Source of the DNA: Castanea sativa
Taxonomy: Eukaryota; Streptophyta; Magnoliopsida; Fagales; Fagaceae
Length of the DNA stretch: 64,000 bases
Direction of reading: 5' to 3'
Assembly: GCF_040712315.1 (NCBI RefSeq)
Contig: NC_134017.1
Span: 26,144,322-26,208,321, forward strand
In this document: in pieces, positions 12,901 to 24,512 of the stretch
Position numbering within the stretch: position 1 is the stretch's first letter
Layout of the letters: every line of letters begins with the position of its first letter
The notes under the pieces: generated by a model
The model's input: only the letters and a program-made list of their open reading frames with translations
What the model was told of the DNA's origin: nothing
Database searches by the model: none
Translations under genes and position numbers: made by a program

Positions 12901-14967
12901 CCAAACCTGCTTCTGGTTTGCCATATGACATTTCAGATGTTATGAGTTACTCTCATCTTGGACCTCAATATTTTTCCTTTGTCGTGGCTATTAATACTAC
13001 TCCATTAGAACCTGCTTCTTTTTCTCAAGCAATTCAGTTTTCTAAATGGAGGGCTGCCATGGACAAAGAAATTGAAGCCTTGGAGCTCAATAATACTTGG
13101 ACACTAACTTCTCTACCTGCAGGCAAGTCTCCTATTGGATGTAAGTGGGTTTACAGAGTTAAGTATCACTTAGATGGTTCAATAGAGAGGTATAAGGCTT
13201 GTTTAGTTGCCAAGGGTTTTACTCAGAAACTTGGATTGGATTACTCAGAGACATTCTCTCTTGTTGCCAAGTCTGTTTCTATCAGAATTGTGTTGTCTTT
13301 GGTTGTTGTGAAATGGTGGTTTCTTCACCAAATAGATGTCAATAATGAATTCCTTCATGGTGATTTAGTTGAGGATGTTTACATGTGTTTACCACCTGAA
13401 TTTCACAACAAGGGGGAGAACCTGGTATGCAAATTGAATAAGAGTCTCTATGGCCTCAAACAAGCTTCTAGGAAATGGTTTGAGAAGTTTTCAACTACCA
13501 TTTTGCAAATGGGCTTCATTCAATCCAAGTATGATTACTCCTTATTCACTTACACACAGGGATCTTCATTTACAGTACTTTTGATTTATGTAGATGATAT
13601 CTTGTTGATTGGTAATAATCTTGCTTGTGTTCATAGTCTAAAGAAATTGCTTGATGACAGATTTAGGTTGAAAGATCTTGGGTCTTTGAGATATTTTTTA
13701 GGTCTTGAAGTGGCCAGAACTGATGCAGGTATCAGTTTAAACCAACGAAAGTATGCTTTAGAGATTTTGAAGCATACAGGCTTTCTTGGTTCCAAACCAA
13801 TCAAATTCCTTATGGAGCAAACTTTGAGGTTATTTAAATATGAAGGAAAACTGATTGTAGATCCTGCTTAGTTTAGAAGACTCATTGGAAGACTCTTGTA
13901 TCTCACATTGACAAGGCCAAATATTACCTATGCTGTGCATAGGTTAAGCCAATTTGTGTCACAGCCAAGAAAGCCTCATTTGCTTGCTGCCAACAAGGTG
14001 CTTTAGTACATCAAAGGTTCACCAGGAAGAGGCATTTTCTTTCCTAGTATTTCTGATCTATACATAAAGTCCTTTTATGATGCAGACTGGGCTGGATGCC
14101 CTGACACTAGGAGGCCATTAACTGGGTAATATATTTTCTTGGGGGAATCATTAATTTCTTGGCGATCAAAGAAGCAAGGGGTTGTTTAATGGGTAGGGGT
14201 CAAGTTTGCAATGAAGGTCAGGGTGCGAGATGTGCTATTTGAGGGCGACTCACTAGTCCTAAATAATGCTATTCACGGACTGAATGATGTTGCTCAGTTT
14301 GTCCAGAATGTGGTCAATGGAATACTCCAATGTGTTCAAAGTTTTTGTACGTTTGCCTATCACACACCAAAAGGCAAGGAAATGCCCCAGCCCACGCACT
14401 GGCCCAACATGCAATGAACGTGGAAGACTCTCTAGTTTGGCTTGAGGAATGTCCTGCCCATATTATGTATGCATGCATGCAAGATGTACGTCCATTTTCT
14501 AATTATGAATAAAAGATGGTGTGTTTTGCCCATCAAAAAAGAAAAAGAAAAATAAGAAGCAAGGCGTTGTTTCAAGGTCCTCAGCTAAAGCTGAGTATAG
14601 AGCAATGGCAAGTGTGGCCTATGAGATTACTTAGGTGTTACAATTACTTAATGACTTAAGGATAGATCATGTTAGGCTAGCTATGTTGTTTTGTGACAAC
14701 TAGGTTACCCTGCATATAGCTGCAAATCTAGTCTTTCATGAAAGAACAAATCACATCGAGGTAAACTATCACTTGGTGAGAGATAAGATCATGGAGGGTA
14801 TGATTAAAACATTTCATGTAGCTACTAATTCTCAGGTAGTAGACATATTTACTAAGGCTTTGGGTTTTTTAGCTTTTGCAAGACTTTCTAGAAAGTTGGG
14901 TTTGAAGGATATTTTTACTCCAAGGGAATTAAAAGAAACAATCCCCAATTCAAGTCTCAGAACTTAA
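9909..14967 (+). pseudogene. Copia-2 gag-pol polyprotein, decayed and interrupted
   Basis: Gag starts at ATG 9909 (MASYSTTNQAQYNYL). Its CCHC knuckle is intact near 10786 (CTYCGLTSHIADKC) and is followed by YKLHGYPPGYK, a pattern typical of one group of plant copia gags. Pre-integrase LWHNKLGHPSFSKL is near 11680. Integrase DDE-region motifs include TIIDDSSRCTWVYLL and IRSDNGIEF. Reverse transcriptase runs in one 452-codon frame (12513-13871), with GCKWVYRVKYHLDGSIERYK and YVDDILLIGNN near 13587. RNase H follows but is split by a LINE insertion at 14188. Stops in gag (for example 10054, 10346, 10444), after integrase (12220) and in RNase H make it non-functional. The frame ends at 14967, just before the 3' LTR. 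Confidence 0.92.
14169..14572. mobile_element. 5'-truncated LINE tail inside Copia-2, with 19-bp target duplication
   Basis: The target duplication is AAGAAGCAAGGGGTTGTTT at 14169-14187 and the same sequence with one G-to-C change at 14554-14572. The insert (14188-14553) encodes the last part of a plant LINE RNase H domain: FEGDSLVLNNAIHGLND, then an AYHTPKGKEM stretch that with a frame change resembles the RRKGNKPAHLLAKHA segment of LINE-C. It ends in an A-rich tail (near 14536-14553). The truncated 5' end, A-tail and long duplication are the signature of target-primed reverse transcription. Confidence 0.92.
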
Positions 14968-14989
14968 AGTTTTAGGACTTGAGGGGGAG

Positions 14990-15384
14990 TGTTGAAACTG
15001 ATTCAGCTGCACACGAATTTAACTTAAACGATAGAGAGGAGCAACAAACAAAAGGAAAAACGACATCAGATAGTTGTAATGAAAGGGATAAGAGTACATA
15101 GAAAATGGTAGCGTATTGCTTAATGAAGGCACATGAAAATCATGTGTGTGGATGCAAGCAAAAGTCTGTTAGAGGGAAGCACAGGTGTTGCACATCCAAC
15201 AGTTCAGTTAAAAGTTAGTTAGATTAGGAAGTTAGTTAGAACTAATTAAGCATTTTTCCCACCTTTGTTTTTTGTATATATAGATGCAGAGATTAATTAT
15301 TTTGTACACTTTTCATTTTCATTTTTATGAATCAATAAGAATTCTCTCAGTTTCTCTCAATTCCAGAAACTTCATTCTTTTACA
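14990..15384 (+). repeat. 3' LTR of Copia-2
   Basis: 395 bp, preceded by the purine tract TTGAGGGGGAG. It ends TTTTACA, and the LINE-A sequence resumes at 15385. Confidence 0.95.
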
Positions 15385-15776
15385 GAACCTAACTTGTGAA
15401 GCATGCAACGAGTAAGCAAATAGCAGTAGGCGTTATTTCTGGGAATGTACTAAAGCTTGCAAAGTTTGTGTCTATATGGCATTTCATTTGATAGTTAAGG
15501 TGGTGATTATCACAAGTTCAGAGACTTTCTCTAGAATTTAAAGTTTGGGCAACATATGGATGATGAGATATTGGGGCTAGTCATCACGGTGGCATGGTGT
15601 ATGTGGTTCAATAGGAATGTAGTGGGACAAGGCAAAGCGAGACAGAAAAATGTTGCAATTTTACAAAGGGCAATGTATTTATGGAGGAATTTCAAATGGC
15701 TAACTTCAAGCTGGCTCAACCTATAATTAGCGATACAATGCTAGGGACACCTCCAATAATGTCATGGTACAAAATC
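15385..15776 (+). mobile_element. LINE-A, piece 2 (zinc finger and linker)
   Basis: The sequence reads LTCEACNE near 15391, the CxxC of the zf-RVT domain. Later, in a shifted frame, it reads AWCMWFNRNVVGQGKARQ, which matches the linker before RNase H in plant LINEs. It continues piece 1 and stops at Copia-3. Several frameshifts and stops show age. Confidence 0.82.
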
Positions 15777-17185
15777 TGTTTGGATGTGTGCTCTTAAATT
15801 CTATTGTATGATGCTATGTATGACATTTTATATGATATTATGTTGTGATTAATAAAGTTGTTTTATTATTATTATCTAAAATAATGGTAACATGAATATT
15901 GAGACATTATCATATGGTCCATGAGATGCATAATATGTGATTTATGTGATTTAATCAAAGAAGATAAAAATCACAAGTTCTTTGTAAACTCAAAATTTTA
16001 GTTCACAATCGGTGATAGAATTGGGCATTTCATTTGCGAAGACTATAACATATCAATTAAGATAATTTGTCTTAATCATGGAAATGGAGATTTTTAGTTG
16101 GTATGTTGATATGTTTAAGAGTTAAAACATATTGAACTAGACCACTGTGAAATTTATTATTCTCCTAACGACTGTCAAATGGATAATAAACTCACAACTT
16201 CTATTTACATGAACTCTTAATCTTGAGAGGATAATGGACTTGATCATGAAGTGTAGGTTGCTTTGATATATCAAGAGTGAGGTCTAAAGATATAATCAAA
16301 ATCTCAGTATATTGGGCAACCACATTTAGTGTTGATGGAACATATATTCTCAAGATGGAATTCATAGTCTCTTAACGAAGATACTAAATATTCTTTTGAG
16401 ATAAATTTAATGGGTTTGGTTATTCAGAGTGTTAGGCCTAACCACTTTAGTAAGGAGTTACTAAAGTATATATTTATGGAATTGGATTTCATAAATATAT
16501 AATGAACAACTTAAAGGATTAAACTGGGTACTCAAAGAATTAAGATGTAGTAATCTTCAAAGTGGCAGTCTATATTCATGATTTTGTATTACTACGAATA
16601 TTTTATGAAGGGATTGCATGTATAATAAAATCTTGAAATATAATTTATAAATAAAACTTAGAGTGCAACTATATTTATATAGTGGTATTAAAAATAGTTA
16701 ATGGTAACTTTGGACTTGTCAAGAGTTGACAGAAAAGTCCAAGGCCTATTGGAGCTAGTGTTCTATTGGTTCCTTTTGGTCCCACTCCAAGCCACACATT
16801 TAAGCCCAATTGGAAAGACCCAAAAGGCCAGCCCAATTAAAGAATCAGTTAGATACAAAGGGAGAAACATACAGAATTTTAAGTGAGGTACAACGCTCTT
16901 GTGAAATGGTGTATGTGTGAGTGTAAACCACTCTCCCTAATTCTCCCTTGGAAAACTGATTAAGAGACCACACTTCTTGGGCGTTAGTGGAATTAGAATG
17001 AAGATTAAAAGTGTTCACAAGTGCTTTTGATCTTTGTTTTTGAAATTTACCGTACCAAAGTACACTCTCTTGTTCTTAAATTCTGAATCTTACATAGTAC
17101 ATGTTATCAATTACAAATGAAGTAGATCTGTTATTTTTCCGCTGCGTATGTTTTGTATGCGATACAAACATGTATTTTTCCTACA
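15777..17185 (+). repeat. 5' LTR of Copia-3
   Basis: It begins TGTTTGGATGTG and ends TTTTTCCTACA, followed by the primer site. Confidence 0.95.
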
Positions 17186-17187
17186 AT

Positions 17188-17198
17188 TGGTATCAAAG
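17188..17198 (+). promoter_or_regulatory. Primer binding site of Copia-3
   Basis: TGGTATCAAAG starts two bases after the LTR, the same spacing as in Copia-1. Confidence 0.85.
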
Positions 17199-17514
17199 AA
17201 GTCTTCAATTTCGAATCTACATAACAAGTCTTGTGAGTTTTGGTATTAGTGACAATGGTTTCATGTTGTTAGAAATTAGTTTTCTACATGGTTGTTGAAA
17301 TTATTGTTTGATGAAAACTGATATTGATGTTATGATGTTGTTTAAATTTGAGTTTAAGTACGTTAAATTGAACTTTAAGGCTATAGCATCAATGAAATTT
17401 AGTTTTGATATCAGTCTTTGTCCATCATGTTCATATGGTGGTTGTTTATTCATAAAAAAAAAAGTTAAAAAAACTATCTTAGAAAAATTATGGAAAATTC
17501 AAAATTCACGAAGC

Positions 17515-17606
17515 TTGATCGATCGAGAATCTATCGAGCATCGATCGAGCAAGTAGAATTTATCTCGATTGATCGAGATACATTCTCGATCGATCGAGGA
17601 TTGAAG
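17515..17606. repeat. Cluster of TCGATCGA palindromes in the Copia-3 leader
   Basis: Within about 90 bp the self-complementary core (T)CGATCGA(G) occurs at least three times, with several near variants (ATCGAG, TCGATTGATCGAG). The segment is absent from the matching part of the Copia-1 leader. It could fold as alternative hairpins in RNA. No known function is assigned. Confidence 0.8.
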
Positions 17607-17760
17607 ATTCAAAATTTTCTCTAAGTGTTTTTTACATGTATAAAGAGCAAGGCTATGTGTAATTAGTTTATGCATGTTTTAAAATTAAAAACCTTTATTT
17701 TAAAATATCTAGTAGGAGAGAGATACAAGGTTTAGATCTCACGGCCTGTATTATCAGTGC

Positions 17761-17960
17761 ATAGTAGTGTGGGATAAGCACTTTGTCTTGGTGTATATGC
17801 TTTGCAATCTTAAAGGAGTGTGTTTATTTCATAGTACTACAAGATTGAACTTACCCGTTTAAAGTAGTGTGAATAAGCACCTTGTCTTGGCGTATATGTC
17901 TCACGATCCCAAAGGAGGGTGTTTTGTTTCATGGTACTACAAGTTTAAACACTATAAAGG
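17761..17960 (+). repeat. Two ~100-bp tandem units in the Copia-3 leader
   Basis: Unit 1 starts at 17761 (AGTAGTGTGGGATAAGCAC) and unit 2 at 17861 (AAGTAGTGTGAATAAGCAC). Both carry TTGTCTTGG, a GGAG(T/G)GTGTTT block and a TACTACAAG motif. They are homologous to the pair at 1931-2125. Confidence 0.8.
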
Positions 17961-18311
17961 GAAATGAAATGTGGCTACACATGATTTTAGATAATGGTGT
18001 ACACTACACTAAGTGTCATGTTAACCTCCCCAATGAGCTATGTCATTATTACTTAGAAATTAAAGGTAATACAGCATATTATTAGTGTTTGATAAGAGTT
18101 ATCATGATAGCACTAATAATGAGAATAGTTATCAATCAATCATAGTATTTATAATAAACTTGCTACCAAGGAATTATAAACATAGGATTGGATTGTCGTT
18201 GCATATATTATATTATGGTTGTAGTAAGGTTCCATATTATATGCTTATATGCTTAATTGATAATGTCCAGTTCACTTATTATATTCATGCTTATTAATTT
18301 CAAATTTTATA

Positions 18312-21300
18312 ATGGCATCATTTATCCCACTTTTTGCTATTCTTAATAAAAACAAACTGACTGGATTCAACTATGTTGACTGGAAAAGAAATTTTGACAT
18401 TGTTCTTACAGTTGAAAAACACAAATATGTACTTACTCAACCATGTCCTAAATTCCTTTCATTAGATGCTCCTCTTGAGGAAAAACAGTGATATGATCGT
18501 TAACAGAAATCTAATGAAATGACCAAGTGCTATAGCCTAGCATCTATTTCAAATGTTCTACAGCATCAAATGCAGGATGTAGAACTAGTTTCGGACATTA
18601 TGCTAAGTCTGAAGGAGATATTTGGTGAGCAAGGTCATTCTGCAAGGCAAGAAACTATGAGGCAAATTTATAATACCAAAATGGTTGAAGGTAATTCAGT
18701 GAGGGAGCATTGTCTTAAGATGATCTCTAATCCGACATTAATAGAGAATCCCAAGTGGATATGGTACTCTAGTCACTACCAAAACCATTTAAGGAATTCA
18801 GACTTAATTATAACATGAACAAAAAGATTTATTCATTGTCTGAATTAATGAATGAATTAGTGGCGGCGGAAGTCATTTTTGTACATCCAGTGTTGAAGCT
18901 AATTTGGTAAAGTTTCTTTTTCTCAATCTAAGTCGAAAGACAAAGGTAAGAAGAAGAAGAAGAATAAGGACTTTACCAAGCAAGATGGTAAACAAATTGT
19001 CTTAGGATTTGCCAACAAAAGAAAGAAGAAGGAGTACATCAAAGGAAAATGTTTTCATTGTGGTGAGAAAGGGCATTGGAAGAGGAATTGTCCAAAATTC
19101 ATAACTGCCAAGAATAAGAGTATGAAATGTTCATTCCTTCTTGAAATATGTTTAGTACAAAATCTCACAGATTCTTGGTGTGTGGATTCAAGCTGTACTA
19201 ATCATATCTGTAATTCTTTGCAGGGGTTCTAGGAAACCAGAAGACTGAATGAGGGATAACTGTTTCTTACTTTGGCTGATGAGAGCAAGATTCTAATTGT
19301 AGCTATTAGGGTGTTTAATTTATGTCTTAGTTCTAGAGTTTTAATATTGGAAGGCTGTGTATATATACCTAATGTTCGTAGGAATTTAATTTCTGCAACT
19401 TATTTAAGTAAACATGGGTATTGTATTATCTTGAAAGACAATATTATAATAAAAAAGGATAAAGTGTTTATCTTTTTAGGCAATATTGTGGATGGTCTTT
19501 ATATTTTAACTCCTGATAAGCATGAATTATACAATTTTGAATTAGATAATAACTCGCATGTAAAATCATTAAAGAGAAAGTTTCCTTCTAATGATGCATA
19601 TCTTTGGCACTTGCGTTTGGGTCATATTAATTTAAATAGAATTCAAAGATTGATCAAAAATAGACTCTTAGAGCCATTAGACTTTAATGCATTCCCAGTT
19701 TGTGAATCTTGTTTAAAGGGTAAAATGATCAAATGACCTTTTAATGCAAAAGGTAAAAGAGCCCAAGAGTTGCTTGAATTATTTCATACAAATGTATGTG
19801 GTCCTATGTCAACCCAAGCAAAAGAAGGTTATGAGTACTTCATCACTTTTACAGATGATTACTCAAGATATGGTTATGTGTACCTAATGAGACATAAGTC
19901 TGAAACCTTTGAAAAGTTCAAAGAGTTTAGGGCTGAAGTTGAGAATCAATTCGGTAGACACATAAAGGTCATTCGATCTGATCGAGGTGGTAAATACCTT
20001 CTTGGAGATTTCAAGGATTACCTAATTCAAAATGAGATTGTATCCCAATTGACTGCACTTGGAACTCCTCAACAAAATGGTGTAGTAGAAAGAAGGAATA
20101 GGACTCTTTTGGGGATATGCACTAAACACGGCAATGCATATTTTAAATTTGGTTCCATCAAAATCTATTCCCAACACACCCAAGGAATTATGGAGTGGGC
20201 ACAAGCCAAGTATGAATTATCTCCACATTTGGGGTTGTCTGGCACATGTGTTGAAAGGGAAGTCTAATAAGTTGGAAGCAAAAACAGAAGTATGCATGTT
20301 TTTAGGGTATTCAAAGGAAACTAAGGGTTATTTATTCTATAATCATAAAGATTACAAAGTGTTTGTTAGCACTTGTGCCAAATTTTTGAAGATGATTATG
20401 TGAATAACTTTAATCCTAGGAGTAAAGTTGTTTTGGCTGAAATAGATGAACCTGTAGTTGAACAAACAATAGATGAAACTAGGGATGATGTGGTTGTATA
20501 AGATACACCACAAGATACTACTCATGAGATGTCTAGTACACAAGTACCTCGTCGTAATGGGAGAATTGTTCGGTCTCCTATAAGATTCATAAGTTTGGGA
20601 GAAACTTATGAAGCTATCTCAAAAAAGGCTGAATTGGATCCCTACACTTATGAGAAAGCAATGAATGATATAGATGCACATCATTGGGTTCAAGCTATGA
20701 AATTTGAATTGGATTCTATGTATTCCAATTATGTGTGGAATCTTGTAAAGGTGTCTAACGGCATTAAACCAGTTGGTTGCAAATGGGTTTACAAGAGGAA
20801 GAGAGGGATAGATGGAAAGGTTGAAACCTTTAAAGCAAAACTAGTGGTGAAAGGGTATACACAAAAATAAGGTATTGACTATGATGAAACTTTTTCTCCA
20901 GTAGCTATGCGTAAGTCTATCAGAATTCTCTTATCCATTGCTGCTCATTATGATTATAAAATTTGGCAAATGGATGTCAAGACTACATTTCTTGATGGCA
21001 ATCTTGAAAAAAAATCTACATGTTGCAACTGGAAGGTTTAATAGAAAAGAACCAAGAGCATATGGTATGCAAGTTGAAAATGTCCATTTATGGACTTAAA
21101 CAAGTATCTAGGTCATGGAACATCATATTTGATCAAGCAATCAAGTCATTTGGTTTTGAAAAAAATCTTGATGAACCATGTGTGTACAAAAGACATCGAG
21201 ATAAAGTAGTAATATTCCTAGTGCTTTATATTGATGATATTCTACTCATTGGAAATGATATAGGGATAATGTTATCGGTTAAAGTTTGGTTATCAAGCCA

Positions 21301-22216
21301 ATTTGATATGAAGGACTTAGGCAAAGCTAACTATATTCTAGGGATCAAGCTTTGGCGAGATCAAAAGAATAGGATGTTAGGTCTGTCACAAGCTGGATAT
21401 ATAGATAAGGTTCTAGAACGGTTTAACATGCAAAATTCCAAGAAATGATTACTTCCTTTCAGACATGGAGTCCCTCTGTCTAATGCCCAAAGGCCTAAGA
21501 CTCTTGAGGAAGAAACTATGATGAGACAAGTTTCTTATGCTTCTGCGGTGAGAAGTCTCATGTATGTCATGCTTTGTACTAGACCAGATATCTGTTATTC
21601 AATTGGCATGGTCAGCCGATATCAATCAAATCCAGGACTTAAACATTGGCAAACTGTAAAGTATATTCTTAAGTATCTAAGGAGAACAAGAGATTATATG
21701 CTTGTTTACCATTGTGAGAATTTAATTCTCATTGGCTATACAGATTCAGATTTTCAGTCGGATTTTGATTTTAGAAAGTCCACTTTAGGTTATGTGTTCA
21801 TCTTGGAAGGTGGAGCCATAAGTTGGAAGAGTGTTAGGCAATCTTTTATTGCCGACTCCACCATGGAAGTTGAATATGTTGCTGCTTGTGAAGCGGCAAA
21901 GGAAGCTGTTTGGCTCACGAAATTCCTTTCTGATCTTGGTGTTGTGGGAATTAAGTAAGTTCCTATTACATTTTTCTGCGACATTAGTGAAGCAGTTGCA
22001 CAACCCAAAGATTCAAGGAATCATAAGAAAGGAAAGCACATAGAAAGAAAGTATCACATTATTCGAGACATTGTTGCTCGTGGAGATGTAGTAGTAGTAG
22101 CAAAAATAGATAGTGCAAAGAATCTAACGGATCCCTTTACCAAAGTCTTGCCCCAAAGAACTTTCAAGTCACATTTGGAGGAAATGGGAGTTAGATTAGT
22201 GCACAATAGTCTTTAG
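18312..22216 (+). pseudogene. Copia-3 gag-pol polyprotein, decayed
   Basis: The gag ATG at 18312 aligns with that of Copia-1. An in-frame TGA follows at about 18489. The CCHC knuckle near 19050 (CFHCGEKGHWKRNC) is intact, unlike Copia-1. Protease reads CVDSSCTNHIC, with Ser for the Gly after the catalytic Asp. Pre-integrase and integrase (LRLGHINLNRIQRL, FITFTDDYSRYGYVYLM) run to about 20130, where a stretch of about 40 codons present in Copia-1 is missing. Reverse transcriptase keeps LYIDDILLIGND near 21225. RNase H ends with TAG at 22214. Stops near 19229, 19736, 20500, 20868 and 21448, plus frameshifts, prevent expression of a full protein. Confidence 0.93.
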
Positions 22217-22230
22217 GGCAAGTGGGAGAT

Positions 22231-23625
22231 TGTTAGGATGTGTGCCCTTAAACCCTATTGTATGATGCTATGTATGACATTTTGCATAATATTATGTTGT
22301 GATTAATAAAATTGTTTTATTATTATCTAAAATACATGAATATTAGGACATTATCATATAGTCCATGAGATGCTTAGTATGTGATTTAGTCACAGAAGAT
22401 ATAAATCACAAATTCTTTGTAAACTTAGAATTTTAGTTCATAGCCGGTGATAAAATCGGGTATTTCATCTACGAAAACTATAACTTATCAACTAAGATGA
22501 TTTGTCTTGATCATGAAAATGGAGATTTCTAGTTGGTATGTTGATATATTTTAAGAGTTAAAACATATTAAACTAGACCACTGTGAGATTTATTAATCTC
22601 CTAATGACTGTCACATGGATAATAAACTCACGACTTCTATTTACATGAAATTTTAATCTTGAGAGTATAATGGACTTGATCATGAAGTGTAGGTAGCTTT
22701 TATATATCAGGAGTGAGATCTAAAGATATGATCAAAACCTCAGTATTTTGAGAAATCACATTTAGTGTTGATAGAACATATATTCTCAAGATGGAAGTCA
22801 TAGTCTCTTAATGGAGATACAAAATATTTCCTTGAGATAAGTTTAATGGATTTGGTTATTTAGAGTATTGGCCTAACCACTTTAGTAAGGAGTTACTAAA
22901 GTATATATTTATAGAATTGGATTTCATAAATATATGATCAATAACTTAGAGGATGAAAATGGGTACTCAAGGAATTAAGATGTAGTAATCTTCAAAGTGG
23001 CAATCTATATTCATAACTTTCTATTACTACGAATATTTTATGAAGGGGTTGCATGTATAATAAAGTCTTGGGATATAATTTATAAATAAGGCCTAGAGTA
23101 CAACTATATTTATATAGTGGTATTAAATATAGTTAATGGTAACTTTGGACTTGTCAAAAGTTGACAGAAAAGCCCAAGACCCACTAGAACTAGTGTCTTA
23201 TTGGTCCCTTTTGGTCTCACTCCAAGCCACACACTTAAGGCCAATTGGAAAGACCCAAAAGGCTAACCCAATTAGATAATAAGTTAGATACAAATGGAGA
23301 AACATAAAGAATTTTAAGTGAAGAACAACACTTTTGTGAAATGGTGTACGTGTGAGTGTAAACAACTTTCTCTAATTCTCCATTGGAAAACTAATTGAGA
23401 GACCACACTTTTTGGGCGTTAGTAGAATTGGAGTGAAGATTAAAAGTGTTCCCAAGTGCTTTTGATCTTTTTTTTTTTTTTGAAATATACCTCACCAAAG
23501 TACACTCTTTTGTTTTTAAATTCTGAAACTTACATAGTACATGTTACCAATTACAAATGAAGTAAATCCGTTATTTTTCCATTGCGTATGTTTTGTATGC
23601 GATACAAACATGTATTTTTCCTACA
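22231..23625 (+). repeat. 3' LTR of Copia-3
   Basis: It begins TGTTAGGATGTG directly after the purine tract GGGCAAGTGGGAGAT and ends TTTTTCCTACA before the AAATC duplication. Confidence 0.95.
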
Positions 23626-24092
23626 AAATCAACATTGGGGTTATCATTGGAGACCACTTGGGGCAGGTAGAGGCAGCTTTAAGCAAGAAATTACCAATAC
23701 CACTCGGACCGTTGGAGACCAAAGTTAAGGCTTTGAAGGAGGGGGTTTATTATGCTTGGGATGTGGGAGTACACGATGTAGTGTTTGAGACTTGAGAGTG
23801 ACTCCAAGATCACCATTGATGCATTAAATGGAATAAGTGAAGCTTCAATTTCTATTGACATTATCGTTGTGGGGATTAGAAATAAATTACAGGATTTTAA
23901 ATGCATGAGTATATCCAATGTTAAGCGAAACGGCAATCACCCGGTTCATCTTTTGGTTCAATATGCCAAAAAACATTGATGGTAATGTAACTTGGATAAA
24001 GAAAATTCTAATATGGTTGAGTACGCATTAGCTCATGATGTATTGTTTTTATTTTCTTCTTAATGTAGTTACAATCTTCTTATTAAAAAAAA
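23626..24092 (+). mobile_element. LINE-A, piece 3 (RNase H and poly-A end)
   Basis: It reads NIGVIIGDHLGQVEAALSKK followed by LPIPLGPLETKVKALKEGVY, closely matching the RNase H domain of LINE-C (VGVIIKDDKGRIEAAMSKK). Downstream, shifted, are an LQDFKCMS-like segment and HPVHLLVQYAKKH, the end of that domain. A short A-run at 24085-24092 marks the 3' end. A weak candidate target duplication is AAGTTCATAGATG after the A-run versus AAGTTTGATAGAAG near 8714. Confidence 0.85.
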
Positions 24093-24504
24093 GTTCATAG
24101 ATGATTTATTTACTTTTAAATAAATAATTAAATTAAATTGAGAAATTAGGAAGTGTAAGGTGTCATATGACTACAAGTAATTATAAATAATTGTTTAAAT
24201 TGCCACGAGTTGGAGGAATTAACTTAATGGAAGGATTTATTTTTTAATAAATAATAAAATTAATTTAAGAATGGATCAAAATTAGGATGTGTAAGACTTC
24301 ATAGATAGTTGTTTGAATTGCCATATAGCGAGTTAAAGGAATTGACTTCATAGATAATTTTTTTTTTTTAAATAAATTGAAAAACGATCAAAATTAGAAA
24401 GTGTAAGGTACCATATGACTAAAAGTACACATGAATAGTCGAAGGAATTTTGATCCAAACTGATTAGAGATAAACTCCGTCCATATGTTATTAAGTTAAA
24501 AAGT
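24093..24504. other. Intergenic, AT-rich with degenerate internal repeats
   Basis: Three loosely repeated blocks share AAATTAGGAAGTGTAAGG-like and GAATTGACTTCATAGAT-like phrases at about 24140, 24270 and 24390. No coding potential seen. Confidence 0.55.
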
Positions 24505-24512
24505 AATTTAAA

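Larger units (their letters stand above)
9401..15384 (+). mobile_element. Copia-2, complete Ty1-copia retrotransposon
   Basis: LTRs of 394 and 395 bp begin TGTTGAAACTG and end TTTTACA. Flanks are CAACC (9396-9400) and GAACC (15385-15389), a 5-bp target duplication with one change. It inserted into LINE-A. Its own RNase H region was later hit by a LINE tail (14188-14553). It belongs to a different copia family from Copia-1 and Copia-3. Confidence 0.95.
15777..23625 (+). mobile_element. Copia-3, complete Ty1-copia retrotransposon
   Basis: LTRs of 1409 bp (15777-17185) and 1395 bp (22231-23625) have TGTT...CTACA ends. A perfect 5-bp target duplication AAATC lies at 15772-15776 and 23626-23630. 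It inserted into LINE-A. It is the same family as Copia-1 by LTR and coding sequence. LTR identity is about 88-90 percent by eye, so this is an old insertion. Confidence 0.97.
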
